This document shows, piece by piece, positions 1-8,141 of a stretch of 64,000 nt of DNA. The DNA comes from Chryseobacterium sp. BGARF1 (lineage in GTDB: Bacteria > Bacteroidota > Bacteroidia > Flavobacteriales > Weeksellaceae). The position numbers were made by a program, and so were the translations under genes. Under the pieces are notes generated by a model that did no database searches, had not been told where the DNA came from, and saw nothing but the letters and a program-made list of their open reading frames with translations. The stretch is taken from the NCBI RefSeq assembly GCF_001677955.1, contig NZ_LELA01000081.1, positions 1 through 64,000 of the forward strand. Reading direction: 5' to 3'. Numbering within the stretch: position 1 is the stretch's first letter; each line of letters opens with the position of its first letter.

Positions 1-88
1 TTGCTTGTTGCTTGTTGCTTGTTGCTTGTTGCTTGTTGCTTGTTGCTTGTTGCTTGTTGCTTGTTGCTTGTTGCTTGTTGCTTGTTGC
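1..88. repeat. Heptamer tandem repeat (TTGCTTG)n
   Basis: The unit TTGCTTG repeats without interruption for 12.6 copies from the first base of the window, so the array may continue outside it. It ends 28 bases before the stop codon of the membrane protein on the minus strand. A period of seven cannot keep a reading frame, so it is non-coding. A second heptamer array of different sequence lies after nadD. Confidence 0.97.
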
Positions 89-116
89 AAAATTATAAAT
101 ACTTGACGACATTTAA

Positions 117-1553
117 TTATTTTATCAAAACCTTTTCATTTTTTATTAAAATCTGATAATCACAATTCTTTTGTCTTTCCCAATTATGAATTATAATATT
201 TTTAGGATCAATCCCATTTTTAAAAGCAAGTTCTTTACTTTCCCAATGATTAAAAAAAAGAGGCTCTCGTAATATAAAATTGGTATTATTTTCAACTTCT
301 TTATATACATCAAAATCTACACAAACACTCCCCTTTTCTATATTATTTTCATCAAGTTTAATTTTAATTTTTCTGAAAATATTATTATTAAAATCATTTG
401 CGTAAATCCAAGAATTTTTCACCCCTAGATTGCCTATAATTAAAACTAAACTAAATATAGAGAACACAAGAGCAATTCCATTTTTTTTGAATTTGGTTTG
501 CCCTATAAAATACAGAAGAAAGCATAGGAGCGATATCGTAAAAAACAATCGTACAGAGCCTAAATTGCGATTCTCAAATCCGAATAAAGTGGGCATGTAT
601 GTTGAAAAAATAAAAATTCCAAAGCTAAAAATGAAGCCACAAAACGCGAGTATTGCAACCTTTTTTATTTTTTTTGAATTGAGATGAAAATCAAAGTTTT
701 TTAATACATTAAAAACACCATATGAGAGGAATATTGCAATAGCCCACTCAAAAATGCTTATTTTCCCGATATTGATAAAACTTCTATAAATTGCAACAAA
801 ATAATCTCTAAAAATCATTTTTCCTGACCACACTATGATTTTGAAATTCCTTTGCATATCAAAAATATTGGAGACCGAATCTCTTTGATATGAGTTTGTA
901 AAAAAGTACACCTGTGCAAATTTCCGATAAATTAATAGCAACCCTAAAGTCAATAGAGCATATATAATTTTCTTTTTATTCTCTTTAATCAATAAAATAT
1001 TGATCAAAATTCCCATAAAAAATATCTCATACGATAATATGGAAAGGATAAATAACAGAGAACTTAGAATTAGATTTTTCTTAACTACGATAAAATAAAT
1101 ACTTAATACATAAAAAATTGTAGCCACATTAGAATTCAACATGATTGGCGAAAACTGTATCGACGTTCCAATCATTGAAACAGCATAAAACAAAATAGCC
1201 AAACAAGCGATCTCTTTGGCTAAGATTTTATTTAATACAAAATAAATAGTTAGTATAGATAAAGGAAAAAAAAGAAGTCCTGAGAAATATATTTGGGCAT
1301 TGTTTTGTGAAAGAAAAATAATTGTACCTGTAATAAAACCAGATACAGGCCTTGCCGACATGGTAGAAGAATTTACAAAAGAAGCGATATAATCAAAATA
1401 ATTTTGATTTATATCTTTTGCCAAATAAATCATTGCTAGATCATCTGCCAATACAACATTTGAGCTATAGATCGCGTACAGCGTGTAAAATACATAAAAA
1501 AAGACCAAAAAAAATAAGAGAATAAAACTCTTTTCATAATTACTTTTACTCAT
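117..1553 (-). CDS. Multi-pass membrane protein, GT-C glycosyltransferase-like
   Basis: A 478-residue protein with about ten hydrophobic segments. After the first membrane segment there is an acidic pair in a predicted outside loop (VLADDLAMIY, about residues 34-43) and shortly after it a SARPVSGF segment (about 67-74). An acidic pair in the first outside loop plus an Arg-Pro pair is typical of GT-C lipid-linked sugar transferases, so transfer of a sugar to an envelope acceptor is a reasonable inference. The C-terminal 70 residues are a soluble, probably periplasmic domain. The gene begins with ATG 29 bases after the DUF58 stop and could be the last gene of that operon. The donor and acceptor cannot be read from sequence; a polymer-exporting membrane protein is the main alternative. 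Confidence 0.75.
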   Translation of the reverse strand: MSKSNYEKSFILLFFLVFFYVFYTLYAIYSSNVVLADDLAMIYLAKDINQNYFDYIASFVNSSTMSARPVSGFITGTIIFLSQNNAQIYFSGLLFFPLSILTIYFVLNKILAKEIACLAILFYAVSMIGTSIQFSPIMLNSNVATIFYVLSIYFIVVKKNLILSSLLFILSILSYEIFFMGILINILLIKENKKKIIYALLTLGLLLIYRKFAQVYFFTNSYQRDSVSNIFDMQRNFKIIVWSGKMIFRDYFVAIYRSFINIGKISIFEWAIAIFLSYGVFNVLKNFDFHLNSKKIKKVAILAFCGFIFSFGIFIFSTYMPTLFGFENRNLGSVRLFFTISLLCFLLYFIGQTKFKKNGIALVFSIFSLVLIIGNLGVKNSWIYANDFNNNIFRKIKIKLDENNIEKGSVCVDFDVYKEVENNTNFILREPLFFNHWESKELAFKNGIDPKNIIIHNWERQKNCDYQILIKNEKVLIK

Positions 1554-1582
1554 TCTTCAATTTTGTGTTTAATCGGTATTAG

Positions 1583-2905
1583 CTACAAGATCCCTCTTGC
1601 TTTTATCTCAAGATATTTGTTGATCACATCCACATTCAGATTCTCAGGAAGTGTGTAGACTGAGTAAATACCATATTTTCTTAATTCCTGAATGATGAGT
1701 TTTTTCTCAAATTCAAATTTCTCGGCAATGATTTCGTCATAAATTCCCTGCATACTTTCGGGATCGGTATGTATCAGTTTCTGAATTTCAGTATTTTTAA
1801 AGAAAACGACCACCAACAAATGGTTCTTGGCAATTCCTCTCAAATATTTCATTTGTCTGTTTAGGCCGTCCAAAGTTTCAAAATTGGTAAAAAGCAAAAC
1901 CAAGCTTCTCTGATTAATAGAGTATTTTACATCCTGATACAATCTGTTGAAATCACTTTCAAAAAAATCGGTTTTAATGTTATATAAAGCTTCAGAAATT
2001 TTTCTTAATTGTCCCGATTTATTTTCGGCGGCTACTTTATTTTCAGCTTTTTTAGAAAATGTCATCATTCCGGCACGGTCACCTTTTTTCAAAATAATAT
2101 GAGACAATGCCATGGTTGCATTGATCGAATAATCGAGAAGACTTAAGCCATTAAAAGGCATTTTCATTGTTCTTCCTTTATCTATCAGCATAAAAATACG
2201 TTGCGATTTTTCGTCCTGAAACTGATTCACCATCAAACGATTGGTTTTCGAGGTCGCTTTCCAGTTAATCGTTCTCACATCATCTCCAGGAACATATTCT
2301 TTGATTTGCTCAAACTCCATCGTGTGTCCCAGTTTTCTGATCTTTTTAATCCCGCCTAATAGAAATTCGTTCTGAAGCGCCATCAATTCATATTTTCTTA
2401 AATGAACGAACGACGGATAAGAAGCCAAGGAAGTATCTCTCTGGAATATAAATCTTTTTGAAATGAAACCAATTGGCGAGGAAGCATAAATATTTAAAGC
2501 TCCAAAATTATACTCTCCACGTTCTTTTGGTTCTAAAAAATATTGAAATAATGTGTTTTTCCCAGACTGAATTTCCTTCTTAATCAAAAAATCTCTCTTC
2601 TGAAACTGAAAAGGGATTTCATCAATCACCTTTACATTGATTTTAAAACTATAATTATTTTTAATATCAACTTTTACTGCATTTTCATCGCCATTTGATA
2701 ATTTTTCGGGTAAAATTCTTTGTGCTAAAACCGCTTCTTTTTGCCTGAAAACAAGTAAATAATCAACAAAAGCAGTAAGGAAAATCAACAATAAAAGACC
2801 GTGCCCCAGAATCATAAAAAACGGAAAGAAAAACGCTAAAACATAGAGCATTCCCACACCGATGAGTGCGAAAAAAAAGCGGGTATTGATGTATAGTTTT
2901 TTCAA
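1583..2905 (-). CDS. DUF58 domain membrane protein
   Basis: The 440-residue protein has two N-terminal membrane helices (about residues 8-30 and 32-50), then a beta-rich region and the DUF58 signature GDDVRTINWKATSK at 207-220, followed by a von Willebrand A-like fold beginning FMLIDKGRTM (about 238-247). DUF58 proteins are nearly always encoded beside a MoxR ATPase and are thought to work with it in envelope or complex assembly; the exact reaction is unknown. The start codon is TTG: an in-frame stop lies six codons upstream and no ATG is available before residue 19, which would remove the first membrane helix. The TTG sits exactly at the end of the inverted repeat of the four-helix-bundle cassette, so the original ATG was probably altered by that insertion. 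Confidence 0.92.
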   Translation of the reverse strand: MKKLYINTRFFFALIGVGMLYVLAFFFPFFMILGHGLLLLIFLTAFVDYLLVFRQKEAVLAQRILPEKLSNGDENAVKVDIKNNYSFKINVKVIDEIPFQFQKRDFLIKKEIQSGKNTLFQYFLEPKERGEYNFGALNIYASSPIGFISKRFIFQRDTSLASYPSFVHLRKYELMALQNEFLLGGIKKIRKLGHTMEFEQIKEYVPGDDVRTINWKATSKTNRLMVNQFQDEKSQRIFMLIDKGRTMKMPFNGLSLLDYSINATMALSHIILKKGDRAGMMTFSKKAENKVAAENKSGQLRKISEALYNIKTDFFESDFNRLYQDVKYSINQRSLVLLFTNFETLDGLNRQMKYLRGIAKNHLLVVVFFKNTEIQKLIHTDPESMQGIYDEIIAEKFEFEKKLIIQELRKYGIYSVYTLPENLNVDVINKYLEIKARGIL

Positions 2906-3364
2906 GGTTGCAGATTTTAGGTTTTAGGTTGCAGTTAAATACCGTTTAAATATTTTAAGTTATTTTAATGAATTGATAAGTCCGTTTAGCATTTTTGAAA
3001 TTTCAATAATATCCTGATTTAATTTTAAATAATGTTCTTCACTTAAAAATTTAAGATTTTGGGCAATAATTAATTGGGTTTCGACTTCTGCGCAACTTCC
3101 TCTTGCTATTTTTAGAAATTGTAAATAATCGGCAACGCTTCTCCTTGAGTTTCCTTCAGCAATATTAGACGGAATTGAAATTGAAGCTCTTCTGATTTGT
3201 GATGTCAATCCGTACATTTCATCTTTAGGAAAATTATTTGTCACTTCATAAATTTCAGTAACGAAATTTATCGATTTTTGCCAAACCAAAAGCTCTTTAA
3301 AATTAGCCATACCTAAATATTTTAAACTCGAATCATTACCCTAAAATCTTTTACCTGTAACCTA
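2905..3364 (-). mobile_element. Four-helix-bundle cassette 1 with inverted ends
   Basis: The small S23-like gene is bracketed by imperfect inverted repeats. On the plus strand 2905-2928 reads AGGTTGCAG, ATTTTAGG, TTTTAGG; on the minus strand, from 3363 inward, it reads AGGTTACAG, seven other bases, ATTTTAGG. The outer end on the moxR side makes the moxR stop codon (TAG then GTT) and the other end abuts the DUF58 start codon. The same arrangement is seen at 21991-22410. No target-site duplication longer than one or two bases is evident. That it moves is inference. Confidence 0.6.
2960..3310 (-). CDS. Four-helix-bundle protein, S23 family
   Basis: A 116-residue protein of the four helix bundle family (TIGR02436), first known from open reading frames in 23S rRNA intervening sequences and related in fold to the Avd accessory protein of diversity-generating retroelements. 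The family core is clear: a VWQKS segment near residue 9, then QIRRASISIPSNIAEG (38-53), RRS, and YLQFLKIARGSCAE (62-75). By eye it is about 64 percent identical to the second copy at 22031-22390. It is not inside an rRNA gene but sits between moxR and the DUF58 gene, which are normally adjacent. Nucleic-acid binding is suggested by the family's basic surface; a cellular role is not established. Confidence 0.93.
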   Translation of the reverse strand: MANFKELLVWQKSINFVTEIYEVTNNFPKDEMYGLTSQIRRASISIPSNIAEGNSRRSVADYLQFLKIARGSCAEVETQLIIAQNLKFLSEEHYLKLNQDIIEISKMLNGLINSLK

Positions 3365-4402
3365 CCTCGGAATCTCAATTCCTTCCAAAATCTGTCTGAT
3401 AATTTCATCGGCCGTCAAACCTTCCATTTCTCTTTCCGGCGAAACGATTACTCTGTGTCTTAAAACAGCGTAACTGGCTTCTTTGATGTCTTCAGGAGTT
3501 ACAAAATCTCTGCCTCTCAATGCTGCAAAAGCTTTTGAAGCCGTTAATAATGCTAAACTTGCTCTTGGTGAAGCTCCCAAATACAAGAATTGATTTTCTC
3601 TCGTATTGATGATAATTTTAGCGATGTATTCAATCAGTTGAGATTCAACAATAATTTCTTTTACTAATTTCTGATAATTATTTAACTGTTGTGCTGTAAT
3701 TACTTTATTGACAGCTTCAGTTTTATCTTCAAGTCTGTTATCATGCTGATTTTTGATAATTGCAACTTCCTGCTCAAGATTCGGGTAACCTACATTGATT
3801 TTAAATAAAAATCGGTCAAGTTGAGCTTCCGGAAGTCTATAGGTTCCTTCATGCTCAATCGGGTTTTGAGTAGCGACCACAAGAAAAGGTTCATCCATTT
3901 CGTAACGGGTTCCGTCAATTGTAATTTGCTTCTCTTCCATTACTTCAAACAAAGCCGCTTGAGTTTTTGCAGGAGAACGGTTGATCTCGTCAATCAAGAT
4001 AAAGCTTGAAAAAATAGGACCTTTTTTAAACTCAAATTCAGAATTTTTCATACTGAAAATGGATGTTCCCAAAATATCTGAAGGCATTAAATCCGGCGTA
4101 AACTGTATTCTGCTGAAATCTACATCAATTGTTTTTGCCAGTAATTTTGCCGTAATTGTTTTTGCTACTCCCGGAACGCCTTCAATCAAAACGTGTCCGT
4201 TTGAAAGTAAAGCTGCCAAAAGATGTTCGACCATATTTTCCTGCCCTACAATTACTTTTGCAATCTCCGTTTTTACTTTATTTAAATTTTCACGAAGTTC
4301 AATCATATCAATTCTTGATTGAAATTCTCCCTGATCTTTTTGTTCTTTATTTAAATTGATAGAATTTTGAATTCCTAAATCCTGATCATTATAATTTTCC
4401 AT
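3362..4402 (-). CDS. MoxR-family AAA+ ATPase
   Basis: A 346-residue MoxR ATPase. Walker A is GVPGVAKT (75-82), Walker B FILIDE (134-139), followed by NRSPAKTQAALFEVMEE, and the C-terminal lid contains GASPRASLALL. MoxR proteins are cytoplasmic chaperone-like ATPases that help mature or regulate membrane and cofactor-containing complexes. The usual partner, DUF58, lies downstream, separated here by the four-helix-bundle cassette. Upstream, the REP/transposase unit separates it from the DUF4350 gene. Its TAG stop codon is contributed by the cassette repeat. The N-terminal 35 residues are polar and rich in Asn and Gln, a non-conserved extension. Confidence 0.97.
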   Translation of the reverse strand: MENYNDQDLGIQNSINLNKEQKDQGEFQSRIDMIELRENLNKVKTEIAKVIVGQENMVEHLLAALLSNGHVLIEGVPGVAKTITAKLLAKTIDVDFSRIQFTPDLMPSDILGTSIFSMKNSEFEFKKGPIFSSFILIDEINRSPAKTQAALFEVMEEKQITIDGTRYEMDEPFLVVATQNPIEHEGTYRLPEAQLDRFLFKINVGYPNLEQEVAIIKNQHDNRLEDKTEAVNKVITAQQLNNYQKLVKEIIVESQLIEYIAKIIINTRENQFLYLGASPRASLALLTASKAFAALRGRDFVTPEDIKEASYAVLRHRVIVSPEREMEGLTADEIIRQILEGIEIPR

Positions 4403-4440
4403 TTTGTTTTGTTTTTTTATTGTCTTTGAATACTATGATG

Positions 4441-4514
4441 TTTCGCTCCTACGGAGCTCATTTTTCATATTTCTACTCTTTTTCTACAAAGGTCAGGCTC
4501 TTACGGAGCCTTCC
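4441..4514 (+). repeat. REP-like palindromic repeat, copy a
   Basis: Two short palindromes, GCTCCTACGGAGC (4445-4457) and GGCTCTTACGGAGCC (4496-4510), are joined by an AT-rich spacer ending TTTCTACAAAGGTC. The whole unit recurs in direct orientation at 5134-5207 and inverted at 4561-4632, with the transposase between. This is the expected arrangement for REP sequences served by a REP-associated tyrosine transposase. Confidence 0.88.
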
Positions 4515-4560
4515 TACATTCCAATTATTTTCTATTTTAAATTTCAGTTTAAAGATAGTA

Positions 4561-4632
4561 AACTCCGTAGGAGTTCAACCTTTGTAGCAGGTTTTATGTA
4601 CTAATTAGCGGAGCTCCGTAGGAGCGGCACCT
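4561..4632 (-). repeat. REP-like palindromic repeat, copy b (inverted)
   Basis: The inverse of copy a: palindromes ACTCCGTAGGAGT and GCTCCGTAGGAGC surround the complement of CTACAAAGGTTGA. Copies a and b together form an inverted pair like a BIME. Its inner edge runs into the stop codon of the transposase gene. Confidence 0.85.
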
Positions 4633-5100
4633 TTAATCATCATAAAATTCAAAAACGTATTCATTTTTATAATCAATTTCAAATTTTGTTAAAAACTCAA
4701 TATACTCTTCTTTAAAAGATTGTTTCTCGTGGTGTTTTTTCTGATTCAAAATATACTTCACTACAGAATCAATTTGGCTTTTTGAATAAGAAAATGCGCC
4801 ATAACCTTCCTGCCAATGAAATTTCCCTGTAAACCAATTTTTTTCATTAATGAGTTTTGAAGAATTAGATTTAATATCTCTCACAAGATTAGGAATAAGA
4901 ATATTCAAATCATTATAACCAATTAAAATATGAACATGATCCGGATTTGCATAAATCGCTAAAAGCTTTTGATGATTATTCTGGACAATTCCTGTAATAT
5001 ATTTTTCCAAACGCTCCCGAAACTCTTCACGAATTTGCCTTTCTCTACCTTTTACGGCAAAAATTAGCTGAATGAAAATTTGTGAATAGGTATTCGGCAT
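4633..5100 (-). CDS. REP-associated tyrosine transposase (IS200-like, Y1)
   Basis: A 155-residue single-strand transposase of the IS200/IS605 Y1 superfamily. The metal-binding HUH motif is HVH at 55-57 (NPDHVHILIG) and the catalytic tyrosine is Tyr116 in DSVVKYILNQ. Length and motif order are complete, so it should be active. It sits between the DUF4350 and moxR genes of one operon in the same orientation, flanked on both sides by the same palindromic repeats, which are likely its substrates. Such genes usually occur as single domesticated copies that spread or maintain REP sequences. A full IS200 element would be the alternative, but the multiple palindromes and their inverted arrangement favour the RAYT class. 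Confidence 0.9.
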   Translation of the reverse strand: MPNTYSQIFIQLIFAVKGRERQIREEFRERLEKYITGIVQNNHQKLLAIYANPDHVHILIGYNDLNILIPNLVRDIKSNSSKLINEKNWFTGKFHWQEGYGAFSYSKSQIDSVVKYILNQKKHHEKQSFKEEYIEFLTKFEIDYKNEYVFEFYDD

Positions 5101-5133
5101 TTTTGAAAATTTTTAAGATTATAATTTTTAAGG

Positions 5134-5207
5134 TTTCGCTCCTACGGAGCTCATTTCCACATTTCTATTTTTTTTCTACGAAGGTCAGACTCCTACGGAG
5201 CCTTCCT
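5134..5207 (+). repeat. REP-like palindromic repeat, copy c
   Basis: Direct repeat of copy a on the far side of the transposase: GCTCCTACGGAGC, a T-rich spacer with CTACGAAGGTCAG, then ACTCCTACGGAG. It lies between the DUF4350 stop and the transposase start. Confidence 0.88.
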
Positions 5208-5218
5208 CATTACCATTC

Positions 5219-6376
5219 TTATTTTAAAATTTCATCCAAGAGACTGTTTATTCTTGCCAAGTCTTCTTTCATTACACTTGCATAAGGGTCTTGTGCTTTT
5301 CTGATCAGAACGATTGCTTCATTAACTATTTCTGTAGATTTTCCGGTTTTCAACTGAAGTTTTTTTGCAAATTCTTCGTCTAAGTTTTGTGTATCGATAA
5401 GAAAATCAAGTCTTACTTTATTTAAAAAATATTGGGCTTTTTTCGCCATCATATCATGGAAATCTCCTTCCTGTAAATAGAGATTCCCAATACTTTTCAC
5501 AAAATCGGCGGAAGTATTTTTCAGTGGTTCAATGATAGGAACAACTCGCTGTTTTCGTTTTACATTAAACAAAATAAATAAAAGCAAACCTCCTAACAAG
5601 ACCCACCAAGCATATTTCAAAGCAGGATTAGAAAGCACAAAACGCAATAATGAACTCGATTCTTTGGTATTGCTTTCTACAAACCATAATGTTTCTCTGT
5701 CGCTCAAATATGAAAAAATACTTTGCGCATATCTTACATTTCCTGATTGTAAAAGATAGTAATTCGTTAAAAAAAGCGGTTCACAATGCACATAAATTGT
5801 TCCTTTTCCAAATGTAGCTTTGATAAAATTTGCCTGGTCATCATTATTTTCTTCAACTGTTTTTCCTAAAATCTGAACACTCGGTTTAATGTATGAAAAG
5901 CCTCTTCCCGATGGGAATTTATCTAATTTAATAAAATCATTCTGATATTTTTTATCAGTCAGTTTCAGAACATTTTGGTCTTCGTAGGAAATTTTCGAAC
6001 CATAAAAACCAATGGTATCCGAAATATTTTTTGGTAGTCGATTCGCAATAATCATCGCATCTGAACCTTTGGAAACTTCATCTAAAATTTTATTCCAAGA
6101 TTCAGGATCCATTTCGCTTTCTACGATGAGAATATTGTGTGGTTTCTTATCCTTTTCTTTATAATAATTGTAAGGCGCAACATCAATTTTCGTGAGATTG
6201 TTTTTTAATAAATCTTTTACTTCTTTATTAAAAACAAAGAGACCGAAAGGAGATTTTTGATTAACATCATAATTTTTTCGCCAGTCTGTAACTTCCTTTT
6301 TATTGACTTCAAACAATGCCAAAATCACCATAATAATGATGAAAACAAGAGCATATATTTTGAAATTTTTATTCAT
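5219..6376 (-). CDS. DUF4350 domain membrane protein
   Basis: A 385-residue protein with an N-terminal membrane anchor (about 6-22), a long extracytoplasmic region (25-255) that resembles the DUF4350 fold, a second membrane helix (about 258-278) and a cytoplasmic C-terminal tail of about 105 residues. Proteins of this type occur in MoxR-DUF58-DUF4129-SpoIIM-RDD clusters; their biochemical role is unknown. It follows the DUF4129-like gene by 15 bases, so they are probably cotranscribed. The topology would let the outer domain sense the periplasm and the tail meet the MoxR ATPase, which is inference. Confidence 0.82.
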   Translation of the reverse strand: MNKNFKIYALVFIIIMVILALFEVNKKEVTDWRKNYDVNQKSPFGLFVFNKEVKDLLKNNLTKIDVAPYNYYKEKDKKPHNILIVESEMDPESWNKILDEVSKGSDAMIIANRLPKNISDTIGFYGSKISYEDQNVLKLTDKKYQNDFIKLDKFPSGRGFSYIKPSVQILGKTVEENNDDQANFIKATFGKGTIYVHCEPLFLTNYYLLQSGNVRYAQSIFSYLSDRETLWFVESNTKESSSLLRFVLSNPALKYAWWVLLGGLLLFILFNVKRKQRVVPIIEPLKNTSADFVKSIGNLYLQEGDFHDMMAKKAQYFLNKVRLDFLIDTQNLDEEFAKKLQLKTGKSTEIVNEAIVLIRKAQDPYASVMKEDLARINSLLDEILK

Positions 6377-6391
6377 TTTTAAGAAGTTTAA

Positions 6392-7189
6392 TTAAGGTTT
6401 GAATCCGTGAAACTGGTTTTTAAATTTGCCATAACTCTCCGCATCAATATTGAACTCGCCATACCAAACATAATCAAAAATATAGGAAAGATTGTAAAAC
6501 TCATTTTTAAGATGTGCAGCTTTTAATTCGGCAACGTAATCTTTATTTGTTTTTTCAGGATTCCAAAGAATAAGTTTTTTATCACTTAACTTTTTAAGAA
6601 TATATAAAAATTGATATCTAACTGCTGAACGGTAATCCCCTTCATTTTCAAACTTGGCAATACTTTGTGGAAAATTGATTTCATGAATGTTTTCACGAAG
6701 TTCTTCTTCGTTGATTTCGATTTTTTTATTCCTTTTACCGAAAAATAAACTTCCGTTGGTTCCTATTAAATATTTAACGATAAAATAAAGTAAAAACCCA
6801 ACCAAAATAATCGCAAAAAGACGGATAACAACACCCGTAATCTGTGAAGAAGTTTCTAAACTGATTTCACCAAAAATACTTTGAAGCAGTTTAGCAAGTT
6901 TACGTTGAAGTTTTTCAAAAAACGATTCTCTGGGTTTTGAGGTAGAATAATCAAACTCATTTCCTTTGTATCTTGAAGGCAGATTTTCTTTAAACTTCTT
7001 AGGAAAAACCGTATTTTCAGTTTGAGGATTGGCTTTTAAAATAGAATCTGCGACATACATGTTTTTGTAATGCGATGTCACTATAGAATCATCAACATAC
7101 ACTTCAGAAAAATCATCTTCTTCATACTCCTGAGATTTTAAAACCCCAAGATTCAGAAAAATCAATAAAAAAAACAGAAACTTATTCAT
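6392..7189 (-). CDS. DUF4129-like membrane protein
   Basis: The start at 7189 is chosen because the sequence ATGAATAA carries both this ATG and the stop of the preceding gene, a normal coupled junction, and because it gives a clean signal peptide (MNKFLFFLLIFLNLG). The 265-residue product has an exported polar segment, a central membrane helix (about 118-142, ITGVVIRLFAIILVGFLLYF) and a cytoplasmic helical C-terminal domain with the ENEGDYRSAVRYQFLYILKK pattern typical of DUF4129. It is part of the MoxR-DUF58 envelope operon. A longer start six codons upstream (7207) is possible. Confidence 0.82.
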   Translation of the reverse strand: MNKFLFFLLIFLNLGVLKSQEYEEDDFSEVYVDDSIVTSHYKNMYVADSILKANPQTENTVFPKKFKENLPSRYKGNEFDYSTSKPRESFFEKLQRKLAKLLQSIFGEISLETSSQITGVVIRLFAIILVGFLLYFIVKYLIGTNGSLFFGKRNKKIEINEEELRENIHEINFPQSIAKFENEGDYRSAVRYQFLYILKKLSDKKLILWNPEKTNKDYVAELKAAHLKNEFYNLSYIFDYVWYGEFNIDAESYGKFKNQFHGFKP

Positions 7190-8141
7190 TGATGCCAATC
7201 GTTTCAATTTCTTCCAATTCTACTTTCTGGTGAAAATCTCTGCGACTGTCATAGTACATCAATCCAGAATTCACATACATTAAATTCGATAAAAAAAATG
7301 AGACCAACAAAGAAACTCCATACATTACAAACATCATTATTCCGAAACTTCCGGCAAATGGGTTTTGTTCAAAATTTGCATCAGGCGCAGTAGTCGTGAT
7401 TTTCAGCATGAAAAAAATCATGGGTATTGCAGTAAAAATGGTCGTAATTACATAAAGAATTATTGAAATAACAACCGTAGAACCCCAATATTTCCAGAAT
7501 GGAGATCTTTCTCTTCCATTCGTGTAAGAAAACTGTGAACGAATGGAGTAACTTAAACTTTCAAAAAAAACTCTTTTGCTGTTAAAGTAATCGTACATTA
7601 AAAAGGTAACCACATTAAATAATACAGGATAAACTAAAAGTATAAGAAAGAATCCGATAACAATTAATATCATCGCATAAGAAATTCCCATTACAATAAG
7701 AGAGAGCGGCGTCACAACGAAAACCATTCCTAGACAAAGCTTTCCTATTTTGCCTGCATTTTTCTTAAAATCACCGAGAATATCATCCGTTTTTATTTTC
7801 ACCTCTCCTTCTGCCAATCTTTTAAGGTAAAAAACAGGGAAAAGATAATTGACAATCATCATGATTAAAAAAAGCAAGAAAGTAAGCAATCCTACTACGA
7901 CAAACATTCCGATATTATCTTCAAAATATGATTCGAAATAATAACTTTCGCCACTCATATTGGAGCCTAAAATCTGCATAATCAGTTCTCTGTAACCAAA
8001 AATAAATACAGCCACCATCAGAATAAGCAAAAGCCCATTCAGCAGAATATAATTTCTGAAATAGTTTTTACCGTATAATTTGAAAAAGGTAAAACTGTCG
8101 CTGATAAATGTTCCGAAATCTCTTTTTTTATAAAATTGCAT
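7182..8141 (-). CDS. Polytopic membrane protein of the MoxR/DUF58 operon
   Basis: A 319-residue protein with about six membrane helices and short polar loops. The N-terminus (MQFYKKRDFGTFISDSFTFF) is cytoplasmic and amphipathic. I do not recognise a catalytic motif. Its position between the SpoIIM-like and DUF4129-like genes, with overlaps of 14 and 8 bases, indicates tight translational coupling and a shared complex. Homologues in this gene neighbourhood are usually annotated only as hypothetical membrane proteins. Confidence 0.85.
   Translation of the reverse strand: MQFYKKRDFGTFISDSFTFFKLYGKNYFRNYILLNGLLLILMVAVFIFGYRELIMQILGSNMSGESYYFESYFEDNIGMFVVVGLLTFLLFLIMMIVNYLFPVFYLKRLAEGEVKIKTDDILGDFKKNAGKIGKLCLGMVFVVTPLSLIVMGISYAMILIVIGFFLILLVYPVLFNVVTFLMYDYFNSKRVFFESLSYSIRSQFSYTNGRERSPFWKYWGSTVVISIILYVITTIFTAIPMIFFMLKITTTAPDANFEQNPFAGSFGIMMFVMYGVSLLVSFFLSNLMYVNSGLMYYDSRRDFHQKVELEEIETIGINE

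Noticed and set aside
1..88. Possible CRISPR array
   Set aside because: The repeats are contiguous seven-base units with no spacers; the same holds for 23001-23042.
2960..3310. S23 gene as part of a 23S rRNA intervening sequence
   Set aside because: There is no rRNA sequence around either copy; both sit between protein genes.
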